Assembly (NCBI GenBank): GCA_027023305.1
Contig: JALVVR010000066.1
Coordinates: 1-64,000, forward strand
Reading direction: 5' to 3'
DNA from: Campylobacterales bacterium
GTDB taxonomy: Bacteria > Campylobacterota > Campylobacteria > Campylobacterales > QNZT01
Length of the DNA stretch: 64,000 nt
Part shown: in pieces, positions 38,059 through 46,702 of the stretch
How the letters are laid out: every line of letters starts with the position of its first letter
How positions within the stretch are numbered: the stretch's first letter is position 1
Translations under genes and position numbers: made by a program
Notes under the pieces: generated by a model
Databases searched by the model: none
What the model saw: the letters and a program-made list of their open reading frames with translations, nothing else
Told to the model about the DNA's origin: nothing

Positions 38059-38457
38059 ATGTCATCAGAGTTTTTCCCACTCACTACACTTAAAAACTTA
38101 ATCTCCCATCATATCGCTATACTTGAAAGATATGACCTTCAAAGTGAAAAAGAGTTTTCACTGCTTTACTTTGAGTTTGGGGAGTATAAAGAAGATTTAG
38201 AGATAAAAAAAACTATCCAAACTGTCTTTAGGAATTGCGATATTATTTTTGAATATGATGGCGATTATATAATCCTACTACCAAAAAGCTCATGGCAATA
38301 CTCATTTGACATACTAAAAGAGCTTAGAGAGTTTTTAAACAAAGATGTTAAAGATACTATTGTTACTTATCCAGAAGATGGAACTAGTTCTGAAAAGATA
38401 TTGGATTCACTTAAAAAAATCGTGAAAGAAAATCACGATATAACTTTGGAGTTTTAG
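38059..38457 (+). CDS. Small protein with a degenerate GGDEF-like fold
   Basis: A 132-residue cytoplasmic protein with no close named family that I recognise. The segment DIIFEYDGDYIILLPKSS (about residues 59-76) aligns in pattern with the cyclase core D-x-(I/V)-x-R-x-G-G-D-E-F-x-(I/V)-x-L-P. GGDEF has become DGDYI, and helices of the expected spacing surround it. The signature loop is lost, so cyclase activity is unlikely; it could bind a nucleotide or a partner. It stands alone between the IS-interrupted gene and the convergent ribosomal operon. Confidence 0.55.
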   Translation: MSSEFFPLTTLKNLISHHIAILERYDLQSEKEFSLLYFEFGEYKEDLEIKKTIQTVFRNCDIIFEYDGDYIILLPKSSWQYSFDILKELREFLNKDVKDTIVTYPEDGTSSEKILDSLKKIVKENHDITLEF

Positions 38458-38480
38458 CCCAAATTTCCTTGGGCTAAAAC
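38451..38480. terminator. Bidirectional terminator between degenerate-GGDEF gene and rpsR
   Basis: A 12-bp perfect inverted repeat GTTTTAGCCCAA / TTGGGCTAAAAC with a 6-nt loop; it contains the plus-strand stop codon. Confidence 0.85.
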
Positions 38481-38484
38481 TTAT

Positions 38485-38748
38485 CTATCTAAAATCAGCG
38501 AATGGATTGTCGATTATTTTCTTTCTATCTGCTACATATGGGATGATAGCAGCTGCTCTCGCTCTTTTTATAGCATTTTCTACCATAACTTGGTGTTTTT
38601 TACAGTTACCAGTTAATCTTCTTGGCATAATTTTATATCTCTCTGATAGAGAAAATTTAAATTTTGCTGGATTTTTATAATCTAAAAAATCTACTTTTTG
38701 CTCACAATATTTACAATATTTTTTTGAATATTTTCTTCTTTCTGCCAC
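38485..38748 (-). CDS. rpsR: 30S ribosomal protein S18
   Basis: An 87-residue basic protein with [43 protein letters not shown] and [15 protein letters not shown], the complete S18 signature. CKYC with a later Cys suggests the zinc-ligating C+ form. It is last in the rpsF-ssb-rpsR operon, and a strong terminator follows. Confidence 0.97.
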   Translation of the reverse strand: MAERRKYSKKYCKYCEQKVDFLDYKNPAKFKFSLSERYKIMPRRLTGNCKKHQVMVENAIKRARAAAIIPYVADRKKIIDNPFADFR

Positions 38749-38767
38749 TTTTTATCCTTTTATTTTT

Positions 38768-39262
38768 CTAAAATGGTATTTCATCATCATCTACATCAAT
38801 CTCTGGTATAGATGGTGCTGTATTCCCTGGTTTAGGTTGAGCAGGTGGATTTGAGTAACTCTGATTTTGAGGTTGACTATAGCTGTTTTGAACTCTCTCT
38901 TGTTTTTGATAACCACTATTTTGTTGTTGATTATCTCCTCTACTATCTAGCATCTGCATATTATCTACAGTTACACTATGTTTACTTCTTTTAGCTCCAC
39001 TTTGATCTTCCCAACTATCTAACCTTAGTCTTCCTTCAACTAAAACTTTAGAACCTTTTTTAAGATACTGATTTGCTATCTCTGCAGTTCTTCCAAAAAA
39101 AGTTATATCTATAAACATAACCTCTTGTTTTTGTTCACCATCACTACCTTTAAACTTTCTGTTTGTAGCAATACCAGTATTTCCAACTGCAGTACCACTT
39201 TGTAGATATCTAAGTTCTAAATCTCTTGTTAAGTTTCCTACTAAGATTACTTTGTTATACAT
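38768..39262 (-). CDS. ssb: Single-stranded DNA-binding protein
   Basis: A 164-residue SSB. The OB fold begins MYNKVILVGNLTRDLELRYLQSGTAV, followed by MFIDITFFGRTAEIANQYLKKGSKVLVEGRL. A Gln/Asn/Pro-rich linker of about 45 residues ends in the acidic tip DVDDDEIPF, which recruits replication and repair partners. It is co-transcribed with rpsF (13 bp) and rpsR (20 bp), the classical arrangement. Confidence 0.97.
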   Translation of the reverse strand: MYNKVILVGNLTRDLELRYLQSGTAVGNTGIATNRKFKGSDGEQKQEVMFIDITFFGRTAEIANQYLKKGSKVLVEGRLRLDSWEDQSGAKRSKHSVTVDNMQMLDSRGDNQQQNSGYQKQERVQNSYSQPQNQSYSNPPAQPKPGNTAPSIPEIDVDDDEIPF

Positions 39263-39274
39263 TTTATGCCTTTA

Positions 39275-39655
39275 TTATGCTTTTGCTTCTTCTTTGTCTT
39301 CAGCTTTTGGCTCTTCTTTTTTAGCTTGGTTTGCTTTTGACATCTTTTCCCAACTAACCAACTCTTTTTTACTTTCAAATTTAAGATTTAAAAATCTTAT
39401 AACTTCTTCAGTGTATCTTAGGTTTCTAAGTATTTCATCTATAACTGATGGACTTGCTGTAAAGTAAACTACATAGTAGTGACCTCTTTCAAACTTCTCA
39501 ATTTGATATGCTAATTTTCTAACACCCATATCATTTACAGATGCTACTTCACATCCATTTTTTTCTAAAATTGACATAACTTGATCAAATTTAGCTTTGT
39601 TCTCCTCTTCAGTAAGAGTAGGCTTAAGTACGAAAAGTAATTCGTAATGCTTCAT
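39275..39655 (-). CDS. rpsF: 30S ribosomal protein S6
   Basis: A 126-residue protein starting [18 protein letters not shown]. It contains [22 protein letters not shown] and [15 protein letters not shown], standard S6 elements, and has an acidic/Lys-rich C-terminal extension ([15 protein letters not shown]). It leads the operon. The leader (39656-39740) carries a small hairpin (TTAGTC/GACTAA) and the promoter box. I do not claim a specific S6-S18 autoregulatory RNA. Confidence 0.97.
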   Translation of the reverse strand: MKHYELLFVLKPTLTEEENKAKFDQVMSILEKNGCEVASVNDMGVRKLAYQIEKFERGHYYVVYFTASPSVIDEILRNLRYTEEVIRFLNLKFESKKELVSWEKMSKANQAKKEEPKAEDKEEAKA

Positions 39656-39730
39656 GTTTTCTCCTTGTGGTTTTCAAGCTCTTTTTTTGTGTTAAGAGCA
39701 AGGTTTTATTTAGTCCCTTCAGACTAAGGA

Positions 39731-39740
39731 GGCGATTTTA
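39731..39740 (-). promoter_or_regulatory. Putative rpsF promoter, TAAAATCGCC type
   Basis: On the minus strand TAAAAT (39735-39740) followed by CGCC, directly after the holA stop and 75 bp before the rpsF ATG. Confidence 0.5.
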
Positions 39741-40721
39741 CTATAAATAACTTTGAAGTTTTATTAAAGTCGCATATAAATAACTGTTTTTTTCTATATT
39801 TTTTTCATTTTTTATAGCATATTCACTCAAAAGTAACTCTTTTAACATATTTTCATAACTTTTTACAGAAAACTTAATACTTAAACCTGCTCTTTGCTTT
39901 GCTAAAAATAGAGGAAGATTAAATCCAAGTATCTCTTTTGTGTTAAAATCCCCATAAGCTTTTATATACAGATGAAAAGACAAAAGCATAGAGATGTAGT
40001 TTATTATCGCATTTATTATCTTTATCTCATCACTTCCACTCTCAAGTAAAACAGATATATCATCATATATATCCTTTTTTTGTAAAAGCTTAATAACAAA
40101 ATCATCTATAACAACTTCACCCATCCCATATATTTCTCTATTTATATCTTCAGCTGTTACTTTTTTGTTTAGTAATGAAAGTTTTTCTAAATCATTAGAG
40201 CAAAGAGTTAAGTTTTCATTCTCTTTTGATATAAGCTCTCTTAAGGCATAAGAGTCTATATCAACTCCTAACTCCCTCGCTCTGTTTTGTAAAACTCCTA
40301 CCATCTCTCCAAAGTTTGGCTTAAAAAATCTTACAAAATCCCCACCCTTTTTCTTTGTAAAAGATTTAGCTATATCACTAGCCTTACTATCATCTCCTAC
40401 ATATTCAAAATAAAAATAACTAGTATCATTTTTTACACAAAGTTTTACTAAGCTATCTAACTCTTTTTTGGGGATTTTTTTATCACTTTTTATATATAAA
40501 AAATTTATATCCCCAAACAAAGATTGTTGAGAAATAAACTCTTTTGCTACTCTAAAATCATACTCATCAAAGTAAAATGACAAAATGTTTTCTTTTGAAG
40601 ATACTATAAGAGAACTCATCTTTTTTAAGTAAAAATTAGAGTAAAACTCTTCTCCATATAACAAAAATGTTTTTGGTAGTTTGTTTTGATTTATTAAGTT
40701 ATCAAGCTCTTTTTTATACAA
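39741..40721 (-). CDS. holA: DNA polymerase III delta subunit
   Basis: A 326-residue clamp-loader subunit that opens the beta clamp. It matches HolA in length and in the N-terminal FLLYGEEFYSNFYLKKM (the family's G-E-E-xx-L/Y motif). The three-domain pattern holds: RecA-like fold without a functional P-loop, lid, and C-terminal collar helices (NYISMLLSFHLYIKAYGDFNTKEILGFNLPLFLAKQ). Conservation is weak, as usual in Campylobacterota. It overlaps the preceding small gene by 8 bp. Confidence 0.85.
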   Translation of the reverse strand: MYKKELDNLINQNKLPKTFLLYGEEFYSNFYLKKMSSLIVSSKENILSFYFDEYDFRVAKEFISQQSLFGDINFLYIKSDKKIPKKELDSLVKLCVKNDTSYFYFEYVGDDSKASDIAKSFTKKKGGDFVRFFKPNFGEMVGVLQNRARELGVDIDSYALRELISKENENLTLCSNDLEKLSLLNKKVTAEDINREIYGMGEVVIDDFVIKLLQKKDIYDDISVLLESGSDEIKIINAIINYISMLLSFHLYIKAYGDFNTKEILGFNLPLFLAKQRAGLSIKFSVKSYENMLKELLLSEYAIKNEKNIEKNSYLYATLIKLQSYL

Positions 40722-40950
40722 GCTTATTTAACCTCTTATTTACATTCTCATATAAAAATTCTAAAAACTCAATTGTCAAGTTTAACTTATCTTCACTATT
40801 TTCAAGTCCTTCACTTTTTAAGCCTATAAAAAGTACTTCACTTCTGCTTTTGATAAACTCTAAGAACTCTTTTTCATCACTAACATTATTTTTTTTAGAG
40901 ACTCTTTGCATTTGCTCTATTGTCTCTTGGACTAGTTCTTCTATTTCCAT
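40714..40950 (-). CDS. Conserved-looking small acidic protein
   Basis: A 78-residue, mostly helical acidic protein (starts MEIEELVQETIEQMQRV, contains EFLEFIKSRSEVLFIGLKSEGLEN). It overlaps both its upstream neighbour (10 bp) and holA (8 bp), which supports real translation. I do not recognise a family with confidence. The segment EVLFIGLKSEG is the most sequence-specific part. There is no signal peptide or membrane helix. Confidence 0.7.
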   Translation of the reverse strand: MEIEELVQETIEQMQRVSKKNNVSDEKEFLEFIKSRSEVLFIGLKSEGLENSEDKLNLTIEFLEFLYENVNKRLNKLV

Positions 40951-41141
40951 TTAAAAAGCCACCTTTTTAGTTTTTCATAATCAGAGCTTTTTTTCATTCT
41001 TACAAAATACTCTAAAACTTTTAGATTTACATCTTCATATTTTTTTAAAGACTCACTATCACCTAACTCTTTAAAAATTTTAACTGCATCTAAAAAATAG
41101 CCTTGTTTTTCTAAAAGTTTTGCTTCGGTAATAGTGGACAT
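40941..41141 (-). CDS. Small TPR-like helical protein
   Basis: A 66-residue protein whose N-terminal half (AKLLEKQGYFLDAVKIFKELGD) reads like one tetratricopeptide hairpin: A-x3-E-x-Q-G-x2-x-x-A-x2-x-x-x-E-L. The basic C-terminus ends LKRWLFKWK. It starts 1 bp after the leuB stop and overlaps the next gene by 10 bp, so it is part of a leuDB-holA transcript. Function unknown. Confidence 0.7.
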   Translation of the reverse strand: MSTITEAKLLEKQGYFLDAVKIFKELGDSESLKKYEDVNLKVLEYFVRMKKSSDYEKLKRWLFKWK

Positions 41142-41142
41142 T

Positions 41143-42213
41143 TTATAGTTTACTTACTTTATCAGCTATGATACTTCCAGCCTCTTGAGTTGAACAAACT
41201 TCACTAGCACCAAAAGATGCTAAATCTTTAGTTCTATATCCCTCTTTCAAAAACTCTACTATTGCACTGTCTATTTTATCAGCTGCTTTAACTTCTCCAA
41301 AAGCAAATCTAAGCATCATAGATGCACTAGAAATTGTAGCTATAGGATTTGCAATACCCTGCCCTGCTATATCTGGAGCTGAACCATGAATAGGCTCATA
41401 AAGTCCAACCTTTCCACCAACTGATGAACTAGGTAAAAGTCCAATAGAACCACTTATCTGACTTGCTTCATCACTTAGAATATCTCCAAAAATATTTCCA
41501 GTTAATATCACATCAAACTGCTTAGGATCTCTAACTAATTGCATCGCTGCATTATCAACATACATATGAGATAAACTAACATCAGGGTAATCTTTTGCAA
41601 CCTCTTCTACTGTCTCTCTCCAAAGTTGACTAACTTCTAAAACATTTGCCTTATCAACTGAGCATACTTTTTTACCTCTAAGCTCTGCTGCTTCAAAAGC
41701 CATCTTAGCTATCCTTACTATCTCATCTTTTGTATATACCATGGTATTGTAAGCTCTAGTTTCCTCTTTTTCTCTTGGCTGTCCAAAGTAAATCCCACCA
41801 GTAAGCTCTCTAACAACAAGTAAATCAACACCTTTTACGATAGATGTTTTTAAGCTACTAGCATCTACAAGTTCATCAAAAACTTTTACAGGTCTAAAGT
41901 TTGCAAAAAGCTCTAAAGTACTTCTTAGTCTCAAAAGTCCACTCTCTGGTCTTTTATCTCGAGGTAGATTGTCCCATTTTTCCCCACCTATTGCTCCAAA
42001 AAGAATTGCATCTGAGTTTAAACAAACTTCAATAGTCTCTTTTGGAAGAGGATCACCATGCACATCATAAGCACACCCTCCCATCAAAACCTCTTCATAT
42101 TTTAGCTCAAACTCTGAGTTTATACTAACTGCATCTAAAACTTTGATAGCTTCATCAACTATCTCACTTCCTATTCCATCACCTTTTATAACTGCTACTT
42201 TATAAGTTTTCAT
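41143..42213 (-). CDS. leuB: 3-isopropylmalate dehydrogenase
   Basis: A 356-residue NAD-dependent decarboxylating dehydrogenase of leucine synthesis. Family motifs: [16 protein letters not shown], the R-x8-R substrate stretch in [31 protein letters not shown] with its catalytic-region Tyr, [19 protein letters not shown] and [24 protein letters not shown]. The NAD-binding [23 protein letters not shown] is complete. It overlaps leuD by 4 bp (ATGA). leuA and leuC are not in the window. Confidence 0.97.
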   Translation of the reverse strand: MKTYKVAVIKGDGIGSEIVDEAIKVLDAVSINSEFELKYEEVLMGGCAYDVHGDPLPKETIEVCLNSDAILFGAIGGEKWDNLPRDKRPESGLLRLRSTLELFANFRPVKVFDELVDASSLKTSIVKGVDLLVVRELTGGIYFGQPREKEETRAYNTMVYTKDEIVRIAKMAFEAAELRGKKVCSVDKANVLEVSQLWRETVEEVAKDYPDVSLSHMYVDNAAMQLVRDPKQFDVILTGNIFGDILSDEASQISGSIGLLPSSSVGGKVGLYEPIHGSAPDIAGQGIANPIATISSASMMLRFAFGEVKAADKIDSAIVEFLKEGYRTKDLASFGASEVCSTQEAGSIIADKVSKL

Positions 42214-42704
42214 TTTGAGATTTCCTTTTTAGCATGATTTATAAGTCCACCAGTTTGTATAAGTTCTTGCATAAAAGGAGGTATCGGGGTAAAATCATAT
42301 TTTTTATTTTTTGTTGTATTTTCTATCTTTCCAGCATCCAAATAGATTTTTATTTTATCACCTTCACTTATCTCATCAGCTTCAGATAATTCAAATATAG
42401 GAAGTCCCATATTAAAAGCATTTCTATAAAAAATACGAGCAAAACTTTTTGCAACTACTGCACTCACTCCAGCTGCTTTTAAAGCGATAGGTGCATGCTC
42501 TCTTGAAGATCCACATCCAAAGTTTTCACCAGCTACGATAACATCACCCTCTTTTAGCTTACTAACAAACTCTGGATCTGCATCCTCCATAGCATGTTTT
42601 GCAAGTTCACTAGGTTCTGAAGTATTTAAATATCTCGCAGCTATTATTAAATCTGTGTCTATATTGTCGCCAAATTCCCAAACGTTTCCCTCTATTACAC
42701 TCAT
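42210..42704 (-). CDS. leuD: 3-isopropylmalate dehydratase small subunit
   Basis: A 164-residue swivel domain that pairs with LeuC to isomerise 2- to 3-isopropylmalate. Signatures: [16 protein letters not shown] at the N-terminus, and [46 protein letters not shown] with the conserved G-S-S-R-E-H substrate motif. It is the short archaeal/epsilon type rather than the roughly 200-residue E. coli form. It is first of the leuDB operon. A homoaconitase small subunit would look similar; leuB alongside decides. Confidence 0.95.
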   Translation of the reverse strand: MSVIEGNVWEFGDNIDTDLIIAARYLNTSEPSELAKHAMEDADPEFVSKLKEGDVIVAGENFGCGSSREHAPIALKAAGVSAVVAKSFARIFYRNAFNMGLPIFELSEADEISEGDKIKIYLDAGKIENTTKNKKYDFTPIPPFMQELIQTGGLINHAKKEISK

Positions 42705-42750
42705 GTATAAAGTTCCTTACTTTAATTTTTGGACATTTTAGCTAAAAATC

Positions 42751-42858
42751 TTAAAAAGTCCCCCTCTTAACTTTTTCTATTTCTTCAAATCCCATAACTT
42801 CAAATATCAAAGGAGTAAGAGTTATCATAAAAAGCAAAAATAAAAATATCATTTGCAT
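42751..42858 (-). CDS. Candidate 35-residue membrane microprotein downstream of flgG
   Basis: An open frame from ATG 42856-42858 to TAA, beginning 8 bp after the flgG stop. It encodes a hydrophobic stretch MQMIFLFLLFMITLTPLIF, then a charged tail EVMGFEEIEKVKRGTF. A GGTAGG lies 7 bases before the ATG. A single membrane helix with a cytoplasmic tail is the only thing that can be said. Base composition alone could produce such an ORF, so reality depends on conservation. Confidence 0.4.
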   Translation of the reverse strand: MQMIFLFLLFMITLTPLIFEVMGFEEIEKVKRGTF

Positions 42859-42866
42859 CACTTTAC

Positions 42867-43655
42867 CTACCTTTTAAGTTCATTTACAGTTCTAAGCATT
42901 TCATCACTTGTAGTGATAGCTTTTGAATTGGCTTCATAAGCTCTTTGTCCTGTGATTAAGTCTGTCATTTCTTCTACAAGTTGGACATTACTCATCTCAA
43001 CAAATCCCTGTCTTATACTTCCAAAACCCTCAAGTCCTGCAGTTCCAGTTACAGCATCACCACTAGCTATAGTTTTTTCATATAGATTATCTCCCAAAGA
43101 GTGAAGACCAGCAGGATTTATAAAATTTGCTAACTCTATCTTTCCTATTTGGTTTGGTGTTGTCTCTCCAGCTTGAACCACTGATACTGTTCCATCAGCT
43201 GCAACTGAAACATTTAGAACATTTTCTGGAACTGTTATTTCAGGGATTAGTTTATGCCCATCAGAATTTACTATCGTACCATTTCCATCTAGTTTAAAAG
43301 CTCCATTTCTAGTATATGCGATAGTTCCATCAGGAAGTTCTACTTGAAAAAAACCATTTCCAGTGATAGCCATATCCAAACTATTTCCACTCTCTTTAAA
43401 GTTTCCTTGAGAAAACTCTTTTGTTATCGCAGTAGGACGAGCTCCAAGTCCAACCTCTATACCTGTCGGATTTCCCTGAGTTGAACCATTTTCAACTCCT
43501 GCATACTCCATCACTTGATAAAAAAGATCAGCAAACTCTGCTCTTTGTTTTTTATAACCTATTGTATTTACATTGGCGATATTATTTGAAGTTACATCTA
43601 TCTGTGTTTGTTGGGCTATCATCCCAGTTGCTGCTGTATATAGTGATCTAATCAT
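42867..43655 (-). CDS. flgG: Flagellar distal-rod protein FlgG
   Basis: A 262-residue rod protein exported by the flagellar type III apparatus. The N-terminal SLYTAATGMIAQQTQIDVTSNNIANVNTIGYKKQRAEFADL is the classic rod/hook motif. GNGFFQVELPDGTIAYTRNGAF and the C-terminal VQLVEEMTDLITGQRAYEANSKAITTSDEMLRTVNELKR complete the FlgG pattern. It follows the flgF-like gene by 15 bp and shares its sigma54-type promoter. Confidence 0.97.
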   Translation of the reverse strand: MIRSLYTAATGMIAQQTQIDVTSNNIANVNTIGYKKQRAEFADLFYQVMEYAGVENGSTQGNPTGIEVGLGARPTAITKEFSQGNFKESGNSLDMAITGNGFFQVELPDGTIAYTRNGAFKLDGNGTIVNSDGHKLIPEITVPENVLNVSVAADGTVSVVQAGETTPNQIGKIELANFINPAGLHSLGDNLYEKTIASGDAVTGTAGLEGFGSIRQGFVEMSNVQLVEEMTDLITGQRAYEANSKAITTSDEMLRTVNELKR

Positions 43656-43670
43656 ACCCTTTTACCTCTT

Positions 43671-44483
43671 CTAAGCTTTTACAGATGCTAGTTTTGTTAT
43701 CGCATCTCTATTTAAATCATCCATCTGAGTTAACATGACTTTTTGATAAATCTCAACCATTCTATTTGATTCTATAAGTGAAACCATCTCTTTAACTGGA
43801 TTTACATTGCTTAAGTTTTTATACCCTTGAGCTACCAAGTTACCACTTTGTTGTGGAACTAATCTATTTTGCATATCTTTTACATCATAAAGATTATCTC
43901 CAAGTTTGGTAACTTCATTTAAGTTTTTCACTTTACCAACAAAGATTTTTCCTATATTTACACCATTAGCATATATTGTTCCATCATCTTCTATCTTTAA
44001 TTTACTTGTATTATTTGGTATAACTATGTTTTCATTTTGAGTGTTTATAAAGTTAGACGGCATAACTTTATATCCATCTTTTGTAACTAACTCTCCACTT
44101 TTATTTAGTGAAAAACTACTTTGTTGAGTAAGTTTTACTCCATTTGGAGTTTTTACTGCAAAAAAACTATCTCCTGCATTTAAGGCGATATCTAGTTTAT
44201 TACCAGTAAACTTTCTACTTGATGGTGTAAAATCAATAAATTTTTTTACAACTCTAGGAACTTTGTTGATACTTCTGTTTAAAAACTTTGCAGCCTTATC
44301 ACTTCCATTTTCTAAACTCATTTCATCTCTTTTGTTTTGCAAAACCCTCTCAAAATCCCCAATTACCACTCCATCTCTCTTAAATCCACTTGTATTTACA
44401 TTTGCAAGATTATTTGTAGTTGTATCTAGTATATTAAACTGAGTAACAAAAGCACCAGCTACTTGGTAGTATCCATTTTGCAT
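43671..44483 (-). CDS. flgF: Flagellar basal-body rod protein, FlgF-like
   Basis: A 270-residue rod-family protein, more diverged than its FlgG neighbour. The N-terminus has YYQVAGAFVTQFNILDTTTNNLANVNTSGFKRDGVV; the mid-region has GDSFFAVKTPNGVKLTQQSSFSLNKSGELV. The C-terminal NVNPVKEMVSLIESNRMVEIYQKVMLTQMDDLNRDAI matches proximal-rod FlgF/FlgG-type proteins. The pairing with flgG favours FlgF; Campylobacterota annotations sometimes call it FlgG2. Expression is probably RpoN-dependent (see the upstream motif). Confidence 0.88.
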   Translation of the reverse strand: MQNGYYQVAGAFVTQFNILDTTTNNLANVNTSGFKRDGVVIGDFERVLQNKRDEMSLENGSDKAAKFLNRSINKVPRVVKKFIDFTPSSRKFTGNKLDIALNAGDSFFAVKTPNGVKLTQQSSFSLNKSGELVTKDGYKVMPSNFINTQNENIVIPNNTSKLKIEDDGTIYANGVNIGKIFVGKVKNLNEVTKLGDNLYDVKDMQNRLVPQQSGNLVAQGYKNLSNVNPVKEMVSLIESNRMVEIYQKVMLTQMDDLNRDAITKLASVKA

Positions 44484-44518
44484 GAAATTTTCCTTAAATC
44501 TTTCTTGCTAAAGTACAC

Positions 44519-44534
44519 AGCAATAACTGTTCCA
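44519..44534 (-). promoter_or_regulatory. Sigma54 (RpoN)-type promoter for flgF-flgG
   Basis: Read on the minus strand: TGGAACAGTTATTGCT. This matches the -24/-12 consensus TGGCAC-N5-TTGCW in 10 of 11 defined positions, with the exact GG-to-GC spacing. It lies 36 bp before the flgF start. RpoN control of rod and hook genes is the known rule in Campylobacterota. Confidence 0.75.
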
Positions 44535-44588
44535 AAAAAAACTTTACTTAAATACACACTTTTTTAACTTATTATTAACTTTTTTAGG

Positions 44589-44594
44589 TATAAT
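44589..44594 (+). promoter_or_regulatory. Probable -10 box of rpoD
   Basis: TATAAT preceded by GG (GGTATAAT) and by a T-rich tract, 62 bp upstream of the rpoD ATG. Confidence 0.55.
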
Positions 44595-44656
44595 ATCTAG
44601 TTAAATTAAAAAATACCCGATATTGAGTGAACTTATACAAAATAGGAACAAAAAAC

Positions 44657-46513
44657 ATGAGCACTGCAAAACAGTTAAACACTAGACTTACTGAACTTTT
44701 TTCATCACATAAAAATGATTATTTAACATACGAAGAGTTGATAGAAGCATTTCCAAAACAACCAACCTTAGCCAACTCTAAAAAAGTCTTAGCCCTTTTA
44801 AAAAAAGAGAAAGTAAAACTTATTTCATCTGCTGAAATAGCAAATATAAAAAACAAAAAAGAAGCACAAGAAGCAGAGATAGAAAGAAAAAAAGTCCAAG
44901 ACTCTGCACTAGCTGAAAACTTTGACCTTGCAAAAGAGAAAGAGCTTTTGGAGTGGAGCAGAAGTGACAGTCCTGTTAGAATGTACCTAAGAGAGATGGG
45001 ACAAGTAGCACTTCTAACAAAAGAGGAAGAGATAGAGATAAGTCAAGAGATAGAGCTTGGAGAAGATATCATCATTGATGCTTTTTGTTCTGTACCATAT
45101 CTTGTTGATTTTATCATAGACTATAAAGAAGCACTACTTAACAGAGAGAGAAGAGTAAAGGAGCTTTTTAAAAGTTTTGATGATGAAAATGATAGTGATG
45201 ATGAAGAGGAAGAAGTTGTAGATGCTGAGGTAATCGAAGAAGAAGAAAAAAAACCTAAAAAAGCACTTGATAACAGTAGAGATAAAAAAGTTATCGATAG
45301 TTTTAAAGCTTTAGAGAAAGCAAAAAAAGAGTGGGTAAAGTTCTCTTCTATTGAAGTAGCTGATGATATTAGCGAAGAAGAAAAAATGCATCATGACTTA
45401 ACTCTTAGCTTTAAGAAAAAAATCCTTAAAGAAAAACTTATGGATTTAGGTCCAACAAGTAAACTGATAAATGAACTTGTAAAGTCTATGGAAACAGCAC
45501 TAAAAAGTGATGATACTTTTGATAGAGAGTTAAAAAAACTTGAATATAGACTTCCACTTTTTAACAATACACTAAAAGAGAATCACAAAAAAATCTTAGA
45601 AAACATCACAAACCTATCCAAAGAAGAGGTATCAAAACAAGTCCCAGAAGCCACAATGGTTTCAACTTATATGGAGATAAAAAAACTTTTCCAAACAAAA
45701 GAAGCTAGTCAAGATAGCTTTGATTTAGAGCCTGAAAGATTAAAAGAGATTATAGAACAGATAAAAAGAGGAAAAATCATAGCTGATAAAGCAAAGTCAA
45801 GGATGGCAAGAGCAAACCTTAGACTTGTTGTATCTATCGCAAAGAGATACACAAACCGTGGACTTCCTTTCCTTGACCTTATCCAAGAGGGAAATATAGG
45901 ACTTATGAAAGCAGTTGATAAGTTTGAGTACAAAAAAGGTTATAAGTTTTCAACCTATGCTACTTGGTGGATAAGACAAGCTATAAGTAGAGCCATAGCA
46001 GACCAAGCAAAAACGATAAGAATCCCTATCCACATGATAGAAACTATAAATCGTATAAACAAAATAACTAGAAAATACCTACAAGAAGAAGGTAGAGAAC
46101 CTAGCCTTGATGAAATAGCAGAAGAGATAGGACTAAGTGTCGATAAAGTAAAAAATGTTATCAAGATAACAAAAGAGCCTATCAGCTTAGAAGCCCCTAT
46201 CGGAACCGAAGATGATGGAAAGTTCGGAGACTTCGTAGAAGACAAAAAATCAATCTCTCCAATGGATGTCATGCTAAAAAAAGACTTAAAATCCCAAGTA
46301 GATGATGTTCTAGAGCAACTTAATGAGCGAGAAAAAGCAGTAGTTAGGATGAGATTTGGACTCTTAACAGACGAAAGCGATAGAACCCTAGAAGAGATAG
46401 GAAAAGAGCTAAGTGTAACAAGAGAAAGAGTAAGACAGATAGAAAACTCAGCAATAAAAAAACTAAAACACCCAAAAGTAGGAAGAAAGTTAAAGAATTA
46501 CATTGAGGAGTAA
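44657..46513 (+). CDS. rpoD: RNA polymerase housekeeping sigma factor RpoD
   Basis: A 618-residue sigma70. Order: region 1.1 helices ([25 protein letters not shown]), region 1.2 ([25 protein letters not shown]), an acidic non-conserved insert (about 180-210, rich in D/E), region 2 ([68 protein letters not shown]), region 3 ([19 protein letters not shown]) and region 4 ([35 protein letters not shown]). The start chosen is ATG 44657-44659 with AGGA eight bases upstream; a GTG at 44627 is in frame. A large hairpin overlaps its stop. Confidence 0.96.
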   Translation: MSTAKQLNTRLTELFSSHKNDYLTYEELIEAFPKQPTLANSKKVLALLKKEKVKLISSAEIANIKNKKEAQEAEIERKKVQDSALAENFDLAKEKELLEWSRSDSPVRMYLREMGQVALLTKEEEIEISQEIELGEDIIIDAFCSVPYLVDFIIDYKEALLNRERRVKELFKSFDDENDSDDEEEEVVDAEVIEEEEKKPKKALDNSRDKKVIDSFKALEKAKKEWVKFSSIEVADDISEEEKMHHDLTLSFKKKILKEKLMDLGPTSKLINELVKSMETALKSDDTFDRELKKLEYRLPLFNNTLKENHKKILENITNLSKEEVSKQVPEATMVSTYMEIKKLFQTKEASQDSFDLEPERLKEIIEQIKRGKIIADKAKSRMARANLRLVVSIAKRYTNRGLPFLDLIQEGNIGLMKAVDKFEYKKGYKFSTYATWWIRQAISRAIADQAKTIRIPIHMIETINRINKITRKYLQEEGREPSLDEIAEEIGLSVDKVKNVIKITKEPISLEAPIGTEDDGKFGDFVEDKKSISPMDVMLKKDLKSQVDDVLEQLNEREKAVVRMRFGLLTDESDRTLEEIGKELSVTRERVRQIENSAIKKLKHPKVGRKLKNYIEE

Positions 46514-46560
46514 AATCGCGAAAAGAAAGAACAACTGCTTGTTCTTTCGGCGATTTTACT
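46509..46560. terminator. Large terminator hairpin at rpoD stop
   Basis: Outer stem AGTAAAATCGC / GCGATTTTACT (11 bp, includes the rpoD TAA) and inner stem GAAAGAACAA / TTGTTCTTTC (10 bp) with loop ctgc. An asymmetric internal bulge separates them. Each arm of the outer stem also reads as the TAAAATCGC box seen at several promoters. Confidence 0.75.
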
Positions 46561-46702
46561 ATGCTCTTTTGTAGTGAGTCCTAAAACAAGGTTTTAGTGA
46601 CGAACTCTAAAGAGTATCGGTTACCTTGAAGTAAATCGTAGTGAGCAAAGCGAGGTATATTTATGGTTAAAATGTTAAAAAACTAAAAAGGGTTATCATA
46701 GT
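46561..46702. other. Structured non-coding stretch before the accessory islet
   Basis: No convincing ORF. It holds two further hairpins: CTAAAAC/GTTTTAG (46581-46597) and ACTCT/AGAGT extended by CGA/TCG (46601-46619). The word GTAGTGAG occurs twice (46571 and about 46638). The sequence is visibly richer in G/C than its surroundings. It could be a 5' leader, a remnant of the islet boundary, or a small RNA. Confidence 0.35.

Noticed and set aside
39656-39740. Possible S6-S18 autoregulatory RNA in the rpsF leader
   Set aside because: Only a simple 6-bp hairpin is visible and the specific bulged binding motif could not be identified.
46561-46702. tRNA or tRNA fragment as an islet attachment site
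   Set aside because: The hairpins do not arrange as a cloverleaf and no TTCRA T-loop or 3' CCA is seen; no tRNA was recognised anywhere in the window.
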